From Bacteroidaceae bacterium (GTDB lineage: Bacteria; Bacteroidota; Bacteroidia; Bacteroidales; Bacteroidaceae), in NCBI GenBank assembly GCA_017554605.1, contig JAFZIA010000124.1, forward strand, positions 1 through 42,293: DNA of 42,293 bases, read 5' to 3'. The translations under genes and the position numbers were made by a program. Shown in pieces: positions 1 through 8,192 of the stretch. The notes beneath the pieces are model-generated. The model saw only the letters and a program-made list of their open reading frames with translations, was not told the origin of the DNA and ran no database searches. Position 1 is the stretch's first letter. Every line of letters starts with the position of its first letter.

Positions 1-66
1 CCTGTGCGATACCTTATGTTCTGCACAATACTCCTCTATTGAAAGGATTTCTTCACGTGTCATCAT
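1..66 (-). CDS. N-terminus of IS66-type accessory protein (partial)
   Basis: Only the first 22 codons are present, starting ATGATG at 66 and running off the left edge. The peptide begins MMTREEILSIEEYCAEHK. It resembles the small helix-turn-helix accessory ORF that precedes the transposase in Bacteroidales IS66-type elements. That match is from memory, and 22 residues cannot prove it. The gene starts 72 bp inside the putative element tip and has its own promoter at 84-114. An identical copy lies at 42227-42293 on the plus strand. Confidence 0.5.
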   Translation of the reverse strand, partial: MMTREEILSIEEYCAEHKVSHR

Positions 67-83
67 AAAATTACGTTTTTGTG

Positions 84-114
84 CAAAGGTAGTAAGCATT
101 GTTACACGCTACAA
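84..114 (-). promoter_or_regulatory. Promoter of the left IS gene
   Basis: On the minus strand a perfect Bacteroidetes -7 box TACCTTTG (91-84) follows a TTG about 20 nt upstream (114-112). It lies 17 nt before the ATG at 66. It mirrors the right-hand copy exactly. Confidence 0.55.
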
Positions 115-189
115 TATGCATTTCTTCGGATGCTTACTTTTAATTCGTATCTATTAAATCATTTTGAATAAAATACTTGAGTAAGAAGT

Positions 190-235
190 ACGAAAAAAAT
201 CCGCGAGCCTTTCAGTGTAAGGAATGGCTCGCGGA
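190..235 (-). terminator. Rho-independent terminator of left LRR gene
   Basis: The arms TCCGCGAGCC and GGCTCGCGGA (200-209 and 226-235) form a perfect 10-bp stem with a 16-nt loop, followed on the minus strand by TTTTTTT. It lies 27 nt after the stop codon of the LRR gene. The right LRR gene has the same stem followed by the same T run, with a different loop. Confidence 0.9.
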
Positions 236-261
236 TAATTTATTGTAGTAAGTAGTATGCT

Positions 262-2418
262 TTATTTTACCAATACCTTACGTCCGTTCACAATGTAAAT
301 ACCACGTGCGGGGTTCTCCACGCGACGGCCGCTGAGGTCGTAGTAGATGTTGTCTTCAATCTCGGTTACAACGGGGTCTATTGCTGTTGTGCCACTGAAA
401 TCGAAGTAATAGCTGTTGCTTAGCTGCATTCCAGGGTTCTCGGTGTCAACCTCCTCGTCGTAGATGCCGATTCTTGTAGAGAGCATCAGATAGGCTTTAT
501 TTGCATTGTTCTTGAATGTGCCGCCATTGAGTGCATCTGCGTACATTCCAACAACGCCGTCCTTCATCGCAAGAACGTAGTATTTTGTATCCTTTGCGGG
601 GGTGATATACTCATCCTCGACAGAACCGCGTAGCAGATTGCTCTCAATAGCTTCGGCAGCTTCGCAACTCTCAACGAATGTATATGTGCCTTGCTCTGCT
701 CTCACAATTACACCTGTGTTTGCAGGCAATACACCTGTTACCTGCTGCATCATAAGACGGTTGCCGTCCACGTTGCTTGCGGTATATACCTCAACGCCTT
801 CGGGGATTTCTGCTTTAAAATCCAAATATAGTGTAGCGTACCCTGCTGCCGATACGGTAAGGTCGTAGCCTTTCATCTCAACAATATTTGTAAATTCATT
901 CCAGCCGTCGGTTGCTGCGTATGTCTCTTTTGCACCAAAAGGAACATACAGAGTGCAACTGTTTTTATTTACTCCATTGAATGAATTGCTGTGGATGAAT
1001 GTCGAGAATAATTTCTCGGCAGGAATTAGTGAAGTTATGCTTTTAAGGCTGGTACATCCTCTAAACGCAGACCCTTCAATACCTTCTACGCTGCTGGGTA
1101 TCGTTATACTTGTAAGGCTCTTGCAGCCTTCGAATGTCCACATTTGAATGTAGCTTATACTGTTGGGTATTATAATGCTTGTAAGGTTAGAACAACCATA
1201 GAATGCGCCAAATCCAAGATGCGTTACATAGTTTGGTATTTCAAAGCTTCTGAGTTTTTCGCAATAATTAAACGCATAAGAAGAAATCGCATTTACGCTG
1301 TTTGGAATTACTGTGTTGTGACAACCTACGATAATTGCGTTATAAGTAGTTTTAATTACTGCGTTGCAGTTGTCGCGGCTGTCGTAGACGGGGTTCTCCT
1401 CGTCTACAGTGATGCTGTTGAGTGAAGGGCATTCAAAGAAAGGGTTGTAGTTTCTGATCTCTATTACCGATGCGGGTATATGGATACTTTCGAGGCTGCG
1501 GCAGTTACGGAAGGCTTGCTCACCTATCCTTGTTACGCTTTCAGGTATTATGGTGCTGTTACAAGCTGTTATAAGTGTGTTTGTTGCCGTTTCAATTACT
1601 GCATTGCAGTTGTCACGGCTGTCATAGACGGGGTTATTTGCATCTACTGTAATGCTCATAAGCTTAGAGCCTGTGCTGAATGCCTCTGTTATGCTGTTAA
1701 CGGTGGCAGGAATCGAGATGCTTGTAACGCCTTCGCTATTTCTGAAGGTTCTATCCTTAATCCCTGTTACAGTATATTCTACATTGTTGTGTACAACGCT
1801 CGAGGGTATGTTTATATCTCCGCTGTACATACCTACCATTGTAATATAGTCGGCTTCGCTATCGTCGTGAGGCGTTGTGAGTGATACGGTTTTGTTCTCT
1901 TGGTCGGTAATGGTGTAAAACAGGCCGTCTACGCAAAAATCGTGTATTATATCTACTGCGTGCATCTCGGAGCAAAAGCTTTTCCACGAGCTGTAATCGC
2001 AGTTTGAAGGGTAAAGCAATAAAGGGTTGGCACTATATGCGCCATAATTAAAGATAGTTCCATCAACGGTTGGTGCAGTTGTTGCTAATGTCAATATAGT
2101 TGTAACATTCCTACAGCTTGAAAAAGCGTATGTGTCTATATTTGTTATGGTGGCGGGAATAATGATGGTTGTAATATTATCATAAGGATATGAAAAGGCT
2201 ACCCTTGATATGGATACAACGCTGTATGTTTCCCCTTCGTATGTGACTTGTGAGGGAATGTTCAACACTTCTGCATCGTATATAGAATAAAGTTTCACTG
2301 TTTTGTCGGTCTCGGACAAAACTTCGAAACTCATATCTCCTACATAGAATTCTTGGGCACTCAATGTTGCGCAGCAAAGCAAAAGGATTGCTGTAAGAAA
2401 GGTTTTAAGGTTTTTCAT
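262..2418 (-). CDS. BspA-like leucine-rich repeat secreted protein (left copy)
   Basis: This 718-aa protein starts with a signal peptide (MKNLKTFLTAILLLCCATLSAQ region, residues 1-22). A series of LRR_5/BspA-type repeats covers roughly residues 40-500, with the recurring pattern of LxSIxIPxSVxxIxxxAFxxC. Two degenerate repeats carry NPVYDSRDNCNAVI. The C-terminal 200 residues form a beta-rich module ending GIYIVNGRKVLVK, which resembles the C-terminal tails of exported Bacteroidales proteins. BspA-type proteins are surface adhesins or binding proteins; the ligand here is unknown. It lies 46 bp downstream of the C11 peptidase gene on the same strand and may be co-transcribed with it. It is a diverged paralogue of 39725-42052, in inverted orientation. 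Confidence 0.9.
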   Translation of the reverse strand: MKNLKTFLTAILLLCCATLSAQEFYVGDMSFEVLSETDKTVKLYSIYDAEVLNIPSQVTYEGETYSVVSISRVAFSYPYDNITTIIIPATITNIDTYAFSSCRNVTTILTLATTAPTVDGTIFNYGAYSANPLLLYPSNCDYSSWKSFCSEMHAVDIIHDFCVDGLFYTITDQENKTVSLTTPHDDSEADYITMVGMYSGDINIPSSVVHNNVEYTVTGIKDRTFRNSEGVTSISIPATVNSITEAFSTGSKLMSITVDANNPVYDSRDNCNAVIETATNTLITACNSTIIPESVTRIGEQAFRNCRSLESIHIPASVIEIRNYNPFFECPSLNSITVDEENPVYDSRDNCNAVIKTTYNAIIVGCHNTVIPNSVNAISSYAFNYCEKLRSFEIPNYVTHLGFGAFYGCSNLTSIIIPNSISYIQMWTFEGCKSLTSITIPSSVEGIEGSAFRGCTSLKSITSLIPAEKLFSTFIHSNSFNGVNKNSCTLYVPFGAKETYAATDGWNEFTNIVEMKGYDLTVSAAGYATLYLDFKAEIPEGVEVYTASNVDGNRLMMQQVTGVLPANTGVIVRAEQGTYTFVESCEAAEAIESNLLRGSVEDEYITPAKDTKYYVLAMKDGVVGMYADALNGGTFKNNANKAYLMLSTRIGIYDEEVDTENPGMQLSNSYYFDFSGTTAIDPVVTEIEDNIYYDLSGRRVENPARGIYIVNGRKVLVK
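1356..1634 (-). repeat. 240-bp-period tandem LRR repeat in left LRR gene
   Basis: Two near-identical 39-bp segments (1356-1394 and 1596-1634) encode the same NPVYDSRDNCNAVI peptide and are exactly 240 bp apart, which is 80 codons or several LRR turns. The right LRR gene has the same arrangement. Confidence 0.8.
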
Positions 2419-2464
2419 TAGATTATTTATTAAGGTTGTGTTATATTATTGACAACTTTGCTAT

Positions 2465-3697
2465 TTACCAGCCAGCACTTTCCCAACCTACCCTATCGTA
2501 CCACTGCATTGTAGCAAAATCTCCGTTAAAAGACTCATACTCATTCCTTGAGCGCGGCAAATACATAGATACTCCGCCGAACTGCTCAAAATCGGTCTTA
2601 AAACGTCCAGTCCTGTTATACACCGTAGGCCACCCCTCGGCTGCACAGGAATAGGGCACCATTCTATCGAATGCCTTTTTCCACTCCTTGTACTCCTTGT
2701 CGGTGAGATGAAGCATCATTGCACCGTTCATATCAAAATAGCAGGGATAAGATGCAAGGTCGCCAAAGTATCCCCCTTTCAGATACTGGAAAATCCCGCT
2801 GTAGCTTACCGGTGAGACTTTAGAAAAATATTTTGGGATATAAGGTGCGGTAGCATCGGCAAAAGCCTCAATCTTGCTGCAATCCACAACCGACAGCAAT
2901 ACACCCGTGCGATACGGATAATTGTCATAATAGGCTCTAATTATTGCCGAAGGACTCAACGCCTTGGCAAAGAACAGCGGCATCAGCTTGTCGTAGGGCG
3001 CACCGTTGCCGGGAATCTCGGCAGGAGAGGCAATTATCCAATCGGCACAATTGCGCAGCTCATAAATAACCTCTATGCCTTGCATAAAACAAGCGTCGAA
3101 CATTATGAAACCTTTCTTCACGGGCAGCGCCTCAAGGAACCCGGCAAGCTCGTGCATCTCCACAGCCTTTACCGAGGGATAGCTGCCGTCCGGGCTGTTC
3201 ACTCCATTGTCGAACCCTATCACCCGCTGCACACGCTCCCTGGCAGCATCTTTCAGCCAGCCGCTACCGTGCGACCACAGCACCAGATTGAGTTCCTTTG
3301 TAGGATAATTATGCAACAACCAATCGAACACTCCAGAGAATTCATCTATATCGCTCGAACAGAAGTCATCGGAAAAAGTGTATATAGTATCGCACACGGG
3401 GACTCCTCCCTCGTTGTAGAAACGCAGTATGCGCGGGACACTGACATCATCGACAAAAGCAAACATACCGCAGTCGTGCGGTACATCTGTCGCCCCACGG
3501 TACATCTCGGCAATATCCTTCCTCGAATAACTGTCGAGATTATTCTCGGCCATTATGTATACAAGTGTCGACGTGCGTAACGTATCGACGCTTCCACCCG
3601 AGGGTAGGTCAATTCCATTGGAGGAGTCATCGTAGCAAGCTGCAATGATAAACAACGATATTACGCACAGAAACAGTTGCCTTATTTTATATGACAT
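2465..3697 (-). CDS. Clostripain-family (peptidase C11) lipoprotein
   Basis: This is a cysteine peptidase of clan CD, family C11, predicted to be lipid-anchored. The ATG at 3697 gives a 410-aa protein with a lipoprotein signal ending IIAAC (Cys21). An upstream in-frame TTG at 3712 would precede the signal peptide and is unlikely. The catalytic histidine is in LVLWSHGSGW (His143) and the catalytic cysteine in MFDACFMQG (Cys203), at the spacing usual for C11. Such enzymes cleave after Arg or Lys, often after self-processing. The substrate is unknown. It begins 11 nt after the upstream secreted-protein gene ends and is followed by the LRR gene, suggesting a three-gene secreted cluster. Confidence 0.88.
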   Translation of the reverse strand: MSYKIRQLFLCVISLFIIAACYDDSSNGIDLPSGGSVDTLRTSTLVYIMAENNLDSYSRKDIAEMYRGATDVPHDCGMFAFVDDVSVPRILRFYNEGGVPVCDTIYTFSDDFCSSDIDEFSGVFDWLLHNYPTKELNLVLWSHGSGWLKDAARERVQRVIGFDNGVNSPDGSYPSVKAVEMHELAGFLEALPVKKGFIMFDACFMQGIEVIYELRNCADWIIASPAEIPGNGAPYDKLMPLFFAKALSPSAIIRAYYDNYPYRTGVLLSVVDCSKIEAFADATAPYIPKYFSKVSPVSYSGIFQYLKGGYFGDLASYPCYFDMNGAMMLHLTDKEYKEWKKAFDRMVPYSCAAEGWPTVYNRTGRFKTDFEQFGGVSMYLPRSRNEYESFNGDFATMQWYDRVGWESAGW

Positions 3698-3708
3698 TCT
3701 ACAACCAA

Positions 3709-4092
3709 TCAAGGTTTGGTAAACTTAAACTTCTCGCCCAGGTAACGCACCTTCAACGAACGGCGTTTTTCGAGACGGTTCTTGAGATACTCTTCGCGTT
3801 TTTTCAGTTTCGACTTTGTCTTTGCGAACAGTATGACCGATGTCCTGCCGGGCATCTGCTCACTTGCAGCCATATAATCCTGCAGTTCCAATGCATACTG
3901 CTGTCTGTCGGGCAAGAAGCCTGTACCCTTCTCGAGCGATACGCCCTCAATGAGCTGTACCTCGGTAAAATATACAATAGAATCGGAGAAAGAGAGCGAT
4001 GCACCCATCACATACACTCCGTCGCCCTTCTTTTGCGCCTGTACAGTGCATACCGCCACTGCTGCAATTATAGCCAAGAATAGTTTTTTCAT
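3709..4092 (-). CDS. Small secreted protein of unknown function
   Basis: This 127-aa protein has a clear signal peptide (MKKLFLAIIAAVAVCTVQAQ, cleavage after AQA/Q near residue 20). The mature part has a beta-rich N-terminal half and a very basic, helical C-terminus (KTKSKLKKREEYLKNRLEKR). I do not recognise a named family, although it reads like a conserved Bacteroidales exported protein. It lies 11 nt upstream of the C11 peptidase on the same strand and is probably the first gene of that operon. A candidate -7 box lies 62 nt upstream. Confidence 0.75.
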   Translation of the reverse strand: MKKLFLAIIAAVAVCTVQAQKKGDGVYVMGASLSFSDSIVYFTEVQLIEGVSLEKGTGFLPDRQQYALELQDYMAASEQMPGRTSVILFAKTKSKLKKREEYLKNRLEKRRSLKVRYLGEKFKFTKP

Positions 4093-4153
4093 CGGAATAA
4101 AACTGTATATATACTAAGAAGCACAGCGTCCTACACACTGTGCTAAACTTTGG

Positions 4154-4161
4154 CAAAGTTA
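4154..4161 (-). promoter_or_regulatory. Candidate -7 box for the secreted-protein/C11 operon
   Basis: TAACTTTG on the minus strand matches the Bacteroidetes TAnnTTTG box, 62 nt upstream of the ATG at 4092. No TTTG at the ideal 19-20 nt spacing was found, so support is partial. Confidence 0.4.
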
Positions 4162-4210
4162 ATCAATTAAGTACAAATTAAAAAGCAAATAAGATAAATT
4201 TAACAATATT

Positions 4211-4236
4211 AGAAGCTGAATAAAATTTAGAAGCTG
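4211..4236. repeat. Paired AGAAGCTG repeats
   Basis: Two AGAAGCTG octamers (4211-4218 and 4229-4236) sit 18 bp apart in an AT-rich gap between the thioesterase stop and the secreted-protein gene. The same octamer recurs three times in the leader of the gene at 19053-20339. The function is unknown. Confidence 0.45.
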
Positions 4237-4265
4237 TTTTTAACTTTTATCATCGGCATATATGC

Positions 4266-5009
4266 TCAAAACACGAGTTTTGCTGTGAACGAGCCTTTTC
4301 CGTTCACGCGTCCTTCTATAATGTACTCAATATCATCGCCCTGTACGGTAGAATGACGGTAGATCTCAACTACATCGCCTGCTTTTATTTCGCTGTTGAA
4401 GTTAACGACAAGCTCCTTCAGGCGACGGCTGTTCGCAACCTCAAGCTCAATGGCATTCATAGACCACTCGGTGTACTTCACGTTGTTCACGTGTCCGTTC
4501 ATATCGAGGTCGGAGTAGCACACTGCGTGGGTCATTGCCAACTGCGGCTCTACGTCCTTTGGCATAATAACCTTGGGCGGCTGCGTTGCAATCACGTCCT
4601 CGCTTATGCAGCGTCCCTCGTCCTCGGCCAGCTCGGCATATTTTGACAGACGGCGTGTGTCAATATCTATCACCAGCCACGATGTGGTAGCCGAAATAAG
4701 TTTCTCCTTGCCCTCGGCATCGAATACAACAAAATCACGGAAATACTGGTAGCCATTGGCTCCCTTGTGCCACGACTGCACGTTGATATTCTCGCGCCAC
4801 TTGGGCAGCTTGTGGAAAATGACGTGAATTTTGGAAAGCACCCACGCCTTACGCGTTGTATGCATCGCGTCGAATCCCACTCCAAGATAATCGGCGTGGA
4901 TATTTGCAGCCTCCTGTGCATAGTTCAAGAACGATGCAGGCTTCAATGTGCCCGACATATCAATGTCGAAACTGGGGATACGCTTTATTGCGCTATACTT
5001 CTCAACCAT
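4266..5009 (-). CDS. Acyl-ACP thioesterase (FatA/FatB type)
   Basis: This enzyme hydrolyses acyl-acyl carrier protein to release free fatty acids in the cytoplasm. The 247-aa protein has two hot-dog domains. The N-terminal one carries a DMSGTLKPASFLNYAQEAA helix region and the C-terminal one the signature SDLDMNGHVNNVKYTEW (Asn171 and His173, the usual catalytic Asn-x-His pair). The length fits bacterial acyl-ACP thioesterases. It lies 46 bp downstream of the LysR gene on the same strand, so the two may share a transcript. The chain-length preference cannot be read from the sequence. Confidence 0.9.
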   Translation of the reverse strand: MVEKYSAIKRIPSFDIDMSGTLKPASFLNYAQEAANIHADYLGVGFDAMHTTRKAWVLSKIHVIFHKLPKWRENINVQSWHKGANGYQYFRDFVVFDAEGKEKLISATTSWLVIDIDTRRLSKYAELAEDEGRCISEDVIATQPPKVIMPKDVEPQLAMTHAVCYSDLDMNGHVNNVKYTEWSMNAIELEVANSRRLKELVVNFNSEIKAGDVVEIYRHSTVQGDDIEYIIEGRVNGKGSFTAKLVF

Positions 5010-5055
5010 AAGTATTATATTTTAATTTTATTAATGTACGCTTGTATAATATTGT

Positions 5056-5961
5056 TCAGTCGAACCAATTCATCAACCTGCGCTTGACAGCCTCGGTATC
5101 CAGGAGAATATCCACAAACTCCTTTGCGGCGTTTTTCTGGTACGCCCCCTTGAGCCTGAGCAACGAGGCCTCCATCACATTTCCCGGCTCATCGAGGATA
5201 ATGGAGGCGAAACGGCTGTTGCCGAACACCGCCGACGACGAGAGGATTGTAGCATAGCCGCTCGATGCGACAAGCTTAAGAAGGATATTCGTCTCGTTAA
5301 GCTCCACGTGCGACCGAAGCGTAAAATCCTTATTCTCCATCAGTTTGTCGAGCATCATACGTGCCTGCAGTCCCACTGCCGGCAACACAAGCTGTTGGGT
5401 TTGCAGGTCGTCGAGCTTAACCTTTTTCCTTTTTGCCAGCGGGTGCTCCTTGTTCACCACCAGTGCGAGGGCATTCTCGAAGAGCGGCGTCGACTCAATC
5501 TCGGGGAAATTGCCCAGCGGCTTGTACGAGAGGATAAAATCGAGGCTGTTCGACCTGAGCAGCTCCAGCAACTCATTGACAGTCTTGTAGCATATCTCTA
5601 ACTTCACACCCGGATAGCGCTTCATAAACTCAAGCACGCCCTCGGTGAGCACCGTATTAAGGCTATATGTGACGCCCACCCTCAATGTACCCTTCTTCAC
5701 ATTCTGAAGGTCATAGAGACGCTGCACTCCATCTTCGGCGTCCTGAATGGTACGCTTGGCGTATGGCAGGAACTCCTCACCCGCCTCGGTCAATTCAATG
5801 TGCCTGCTGTTACGCGCAAAGAGCGTAAACCCCAGCTCGAACTCCAGTTGCTTTATTTGCTGCGACAATGTACTCTGCGTTATATACAGATGTTTGGCCG
5901 CCTCGGAGAAATTAAGGTACTCGGCGCTCTTTATAAAATATTTCAGTTGCCTAAGCTCCAT
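5056..5961 (-). CDS. LysR-family transcriptional regulator
   Basis: The ATG at 5961 (MELRQLKYF) gives 301 aa and a normal LysR N-terminus; an in-frame start 14 codons upstream would add an unusual extension. The winged helix-turn-helix (residues 1-60) includes LNFSEAAKHLYITQSTLSQQ. The rest is a periplasmic-binding-protein-like effector domain. The effector is unknown; the type resembles CynR/OxyR-like regulators. It sits between the DASS transporter gene upstream and the thioesterase downstream, all on minus, so the transporter is a natural candidate target. A large hairpin (5995-6046) lies just upstream, in its promoter region. Confidence 0.88.
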   Translation of the reverse strand: MELRQLKYFIKSAEYLNFSEAAKHLYITQSTLSQQIKQLEFELGFTLFARNSRHIELTEAGEEFLPYAKRTIQDAEDGVQRLYDLQNVKKGTLRVGVTYSLNTVLTEGVLEFMKRYPGVKLEICYKTVNELLELLRSNSLDFILSYKPLGNFPEIESTPLFENALALVVNKEHPLAKRKKVKLDDLQTQQLVLPAVGLQARMMLDKLMENKDFTLRSHVELNETNILLKLVASSGYATILSSSAVFGNSRFASIILDEPGNVMEASLLRLKGAYQKNAAKEFVDILLDTEAVKRRLMNWFD

Positions 5962-5980
5962 ATACAATATTTGAATGGCG

Positions 5981-5988
5981 CGAAGATA
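5981..5988 (-). promoter_or_regulatory. Candidate -7 box of the LysR gene
   Basis: TATCTTCG on the minus strand, 19 nt before the ATG at 5961, is one base off TAnnTTTG. The same variant is seen upstream of four other genes here. Confidence 0.35.
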
Positions 5989-5994
5989 ATAAAT

Positions 5995-6046
5995 CTGCCC
6001 CACAAATTGCCAATAATCTTTCGAAAAAAGGCAATTCGTGGGGCAG
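5995..6046 (-). terminator. Long hairpin between DASS transporter and LysR
   Basis: The arms 5995-6011 and 6030-6046 form a 17-bp stem with a single mismatch and an 18-nt loop. On the minus strand it lies 34 nt after the transporter stop, which fits a terminator, but the following sequence is only AT-rich and lacks a T run. It also covers the upstream promoter region of the LysR gene, so an operator or attenuator role is possible. Confidence 0.5.
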
Positions 6047-6080
6047 AATGCAGGTTATTTATAATCTTAAGTCTCTATTA

Positions 6081-7586
6081 TTAGAACTTGAAGAATACAA
6101 GCATTGCGTAACCGATTACAAGACCGAGAATACCGAGGATAAGACCTACCTTAACCATATCCTTTTGCTCAATAAATCCTGTAGAGTGCGCAATAGCATT
6201 GGGAGGTGTACTGATGGGGAGAATCATTGACACCGAAGAAGAAATTGCGACACCTACCATAAGAGCCGAAGCACCACCCATCGCTGCGAATGACTCGCCT
6301 GCTACAGGGTCGCTGAGGATACCGCCTGCAACAAGTGCAAGGATAGGAGCGAGCAACGACGCCGCTGCCGAGTGAGAAATGAAGTTCGAGAACAAGAAAC
6401 ATACAAGACCCGAGATAATCATAACCACAAGAGGCGACCAGGTTGCAAAAGGAATAGCCTGAACAAGAACATCACCCAAACCAGTCTTGCTGAGGGCTAC
6501 ACCAAGAGAGAAACCTCCGGCTACCATCCACAGCACGCTCCAGTTGATTTCCTCAAGGTCGCGACGCTGAAGAATACCAAACGCACAGAATGCAGCAATA
6601 GGAATCATTGCAACCACGTTTGTATTCAAGCCCCAAAGTTCCTTACCGAACATCCACAAGAATATTGTCACAAGGAATGTAGCGACTACAACAATTGTAT
6701 GTGTATCCCAACGCATCTCGCCCTCAATCTTAATCTCGATATTCTTCTGCTTGAAGGGGAAGAGATAACGCAACAGCAACCAAGAGAGGAAGAGCAAAAT
6801 GAGCACGAAAGGAATCATACGCAACATCCACTCGGTAAATGTAATATCAATTCCACAATATTTGCTCAAGTTGTCAAGAACAATGAGGTTGGGAGGAGTA
6901 CCGATGGGAGTCATAATACCGCCAAGGTTAGCACCTACAGGAATAGCAAGCGCAAGGGCGATACGGCCCTTACCGTCGGCAGGAAGAGAACGGAGCACAG
7001 GTGCAAGGAAAGCAAGCATCATAGCAGCAGTTGCAGTGTTGCTCACAAATGCCGAGAAGATAGCTGTCACGAGCAGGAAGCCCAAGAGAACAACCTCGGA
7101 CTTTGTACCGAAAGGCTTGAGGAGTACACGTGCAAGAGCAACGTCGAGCTTTGTCTTTGTCATACCTATCGCAAGCACAAAACCGCCGATGAAGAGCATA
7201 ATGGTGGGATCGGCAAAGCAGTGCATAATATCCTTGTACGATACAAGCTTGCCGAATGTGTCGCCCTCACCTCTCAAGAACGAGAATGCACTGTCCGAAA
7301 CTGTGAGGAGCATAACCACAACCACAACCATCGAAGTAACCCACGAGGGCAATGCCTCACTGAGCCACATAAGAGCTGCAAATACAAACATTGCAATCAC
7401 ACGGTGCTGTGTAGTTGTAAGTCCGGGAATACCCAACCACTCAGTAGGCATAAATGCCACGACAAGAGTCACTAAAATAATGAAAAGCAATTTTAGTGTT
7501 GTCCACGAGAAGTTTCTTTTTCTTTTGTGAACCTTCTCCTTCTGGATTTTCTCCAGAACATTGAATCCTTGAAAACTTTTAAACAT
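6081..7586 (-). CDS. DASS-family sodium:dicarboxylate/sulfate symporter
   Basis: This inner-membrane carrier is of the divalent anion:sodium symporter family (SLC13/CitT type), which usually imports succinate, malate, citrate or sulfate with sodium. The start at 7586 (MFKSFQGFN) gives 501 aa, rather than an in-frame start 14 codons upstream. About eleven hydrophobic segments follow a basic cytoplasmic N-terminus. The two substrate/sodium signatures are present: FVSNTATAAMML in the first half and ISTPPNAIAHSTGF in the second, plus PIGTPPN. The LysR gene follows on the same strand. Which anion is carried cannot be told. Confidence 0.92.
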   Translation of the reverse strand: MFKSFQGFNVLEKIQKEKVHKRKRNFSWTTLKLLFIILVTLVVAFMPTEWLGIPGLTTTQHRVIAMFVFAALMWLSEALPSWVTSMVVVVVMLLTVSDSAFSFLRGEGDTFGKLVSYKDIMHCFADPTIMLFIGGFVLAIGMTKTKLDVALARVLLKPFGTKSEVVLLGFLLVTAIFSAFVSNTATAAMMLAFLAPVLRSLPADGKGRIALALAIPVGANLGGIMTPIGTPPNLIVLDNLSKYCGIDITFTEWMLRMIPFVLILLFLSWLLLRYLFPFKQKNIEIKIEGEMRWDTHTIVVVATFLVTIFLWMFGKELWGLNTNVVAMIPIAAFCAFGILQRRDLEEINWSVLWMVAGGFSLGVALSKTGLGDVLVQAIPFATWSPLVVMIISGLVCFLFSNFISHSAAASLLAPILALVAGGILSDPVAGESFAAMGGASALMVGVAISSSVSMILPISTPPNAIAHSTGFIEQKDMVKVGLILGILGLVIGYAMLVFFKF

Positions 7587-7890
7587 AGTTATTATAATTA
7601 AATTTAAGTATTTCCTAAATTCAGACAATAAAAGTTAACGAAATTCGGGAATAATGTAACACTATGTAATACAAGAAGGAACATTTGCGAACAAGCGCTG
7701 TAACCCGTTGTATGCCACGCTACATTTTCTGTGCAAAATTAACAACAATTACAATTTATAAAGAGTATTATACTATTTATTTTATCAATAGTTACTATCG
7801 GTTTTATCGATAGATAATCGGTTTTCAAAATTATATGGTGCTCCATTAATATAAGCAAATTACCCACACCTTTTTGCTACTGAGCCATCA
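7587..7890. other. Non-coding stretch upstream of the DASS gene
   Basis: This 304-bp AT-rich gap holds no credible gene. On the minus strand there is a TAATTTTG box (7741-7734) about 150 nt before the transporter start, and overlapping dyads at 7788-7813. Nothing else was recognised. Confidence 0.5.
7788..7813. promoter_or_regulatory. Possible LysR-type operator dyads
   Basis: ATAG-N3-CTAT (7788-7798) overlaps CTATCG-N7-CGATAG (7795-7813). LysR-type regulators often bind ATAG/CTAT-type dyads upstream of target promoters, and this lies about 50 bp upstream of the candidate transporter promoter. This is inference only. Confidence 0.3.
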
Positions 7891-8169
7891 TTACAGATGT
7901 CTCAATGAATAGAAATCCCCGCACTGCTCTACCCTATACAAAACCGCCCGACAAAGCTCGGGAGCATCATCGGGTAGAATATCCTTTATACTGTCAGTTG
8001 TAGAAGGTAATGTATTTTCGGATATAAGCAGCGCATCGACCAACTGCATAGACTGCAGTTCCCCCGAAAAAGGAAAGCAGTCTACAACCACTCCTCCGCT
8101 CACCCCGACAACATAGTTCGACAAGACCTGCTTCTTTGATAGGTAGAGCCTTCGTGCAAGATAATACAT
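7891..8169 (-). CDS. Small protein of unknown function
   Basis: This 92-aa protein begins MYYLARRLYLSKKQVLSNYV, followed by VVGVSGGVVVDCFPFSGE. It has no signal peptide or membrane segment. The first 50 residues look like the small beta-barrel start of amidohydrolase-type proteins, but no catalytic domain follows, so no function is assigned. It starts 23 nt after the DUF4296 gene ends, and it is the last gene of the dksA-lspA-DUF4296 operon. The frame is preferred over an overlapping 84-codon frame (7994-8248) because of this spacing. Confidence 0.6.
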   Translation of the reverse strand: MYYLARRLYLSKKQVLSNYVVGVSGGVVVDCFPFSGELQSMQLVDALLISENTLPSTTDSIKDILPDDAPELCRAVLYRVEQCGDFYSLRHL

Positions 8170-8192
8170 TGGGGAGAGAATGAAAAAGACGG

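Larger units (their letters stand above)
1..137 (-). mobile_element. IS66-like element, end fragment at left edge
   Basis: This stretch is an exact inverted copy of 42156-42292. Read on the minus strand it begins at 137 with the tip GTAAGCATCC. Identity with the other copy stops exactly there, as expected for an element boundary. IS66-family elements characteristically end in GTAA. Inside lie a promoter and the start of a small gene, and the rest of the element lies outside the window. Without the transposase the family call is an inference. A shared non-IS repeat or an assembly effect at the contig ends is the alternative. Confidence 0.6.

Noticed and set aside
6372..7475. 367-codon open frame on the plus strand
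   Set aside because: It is antisense to the DASS transporter, very rich in Asn/His/Glu/Cys and without membrane or domain features.
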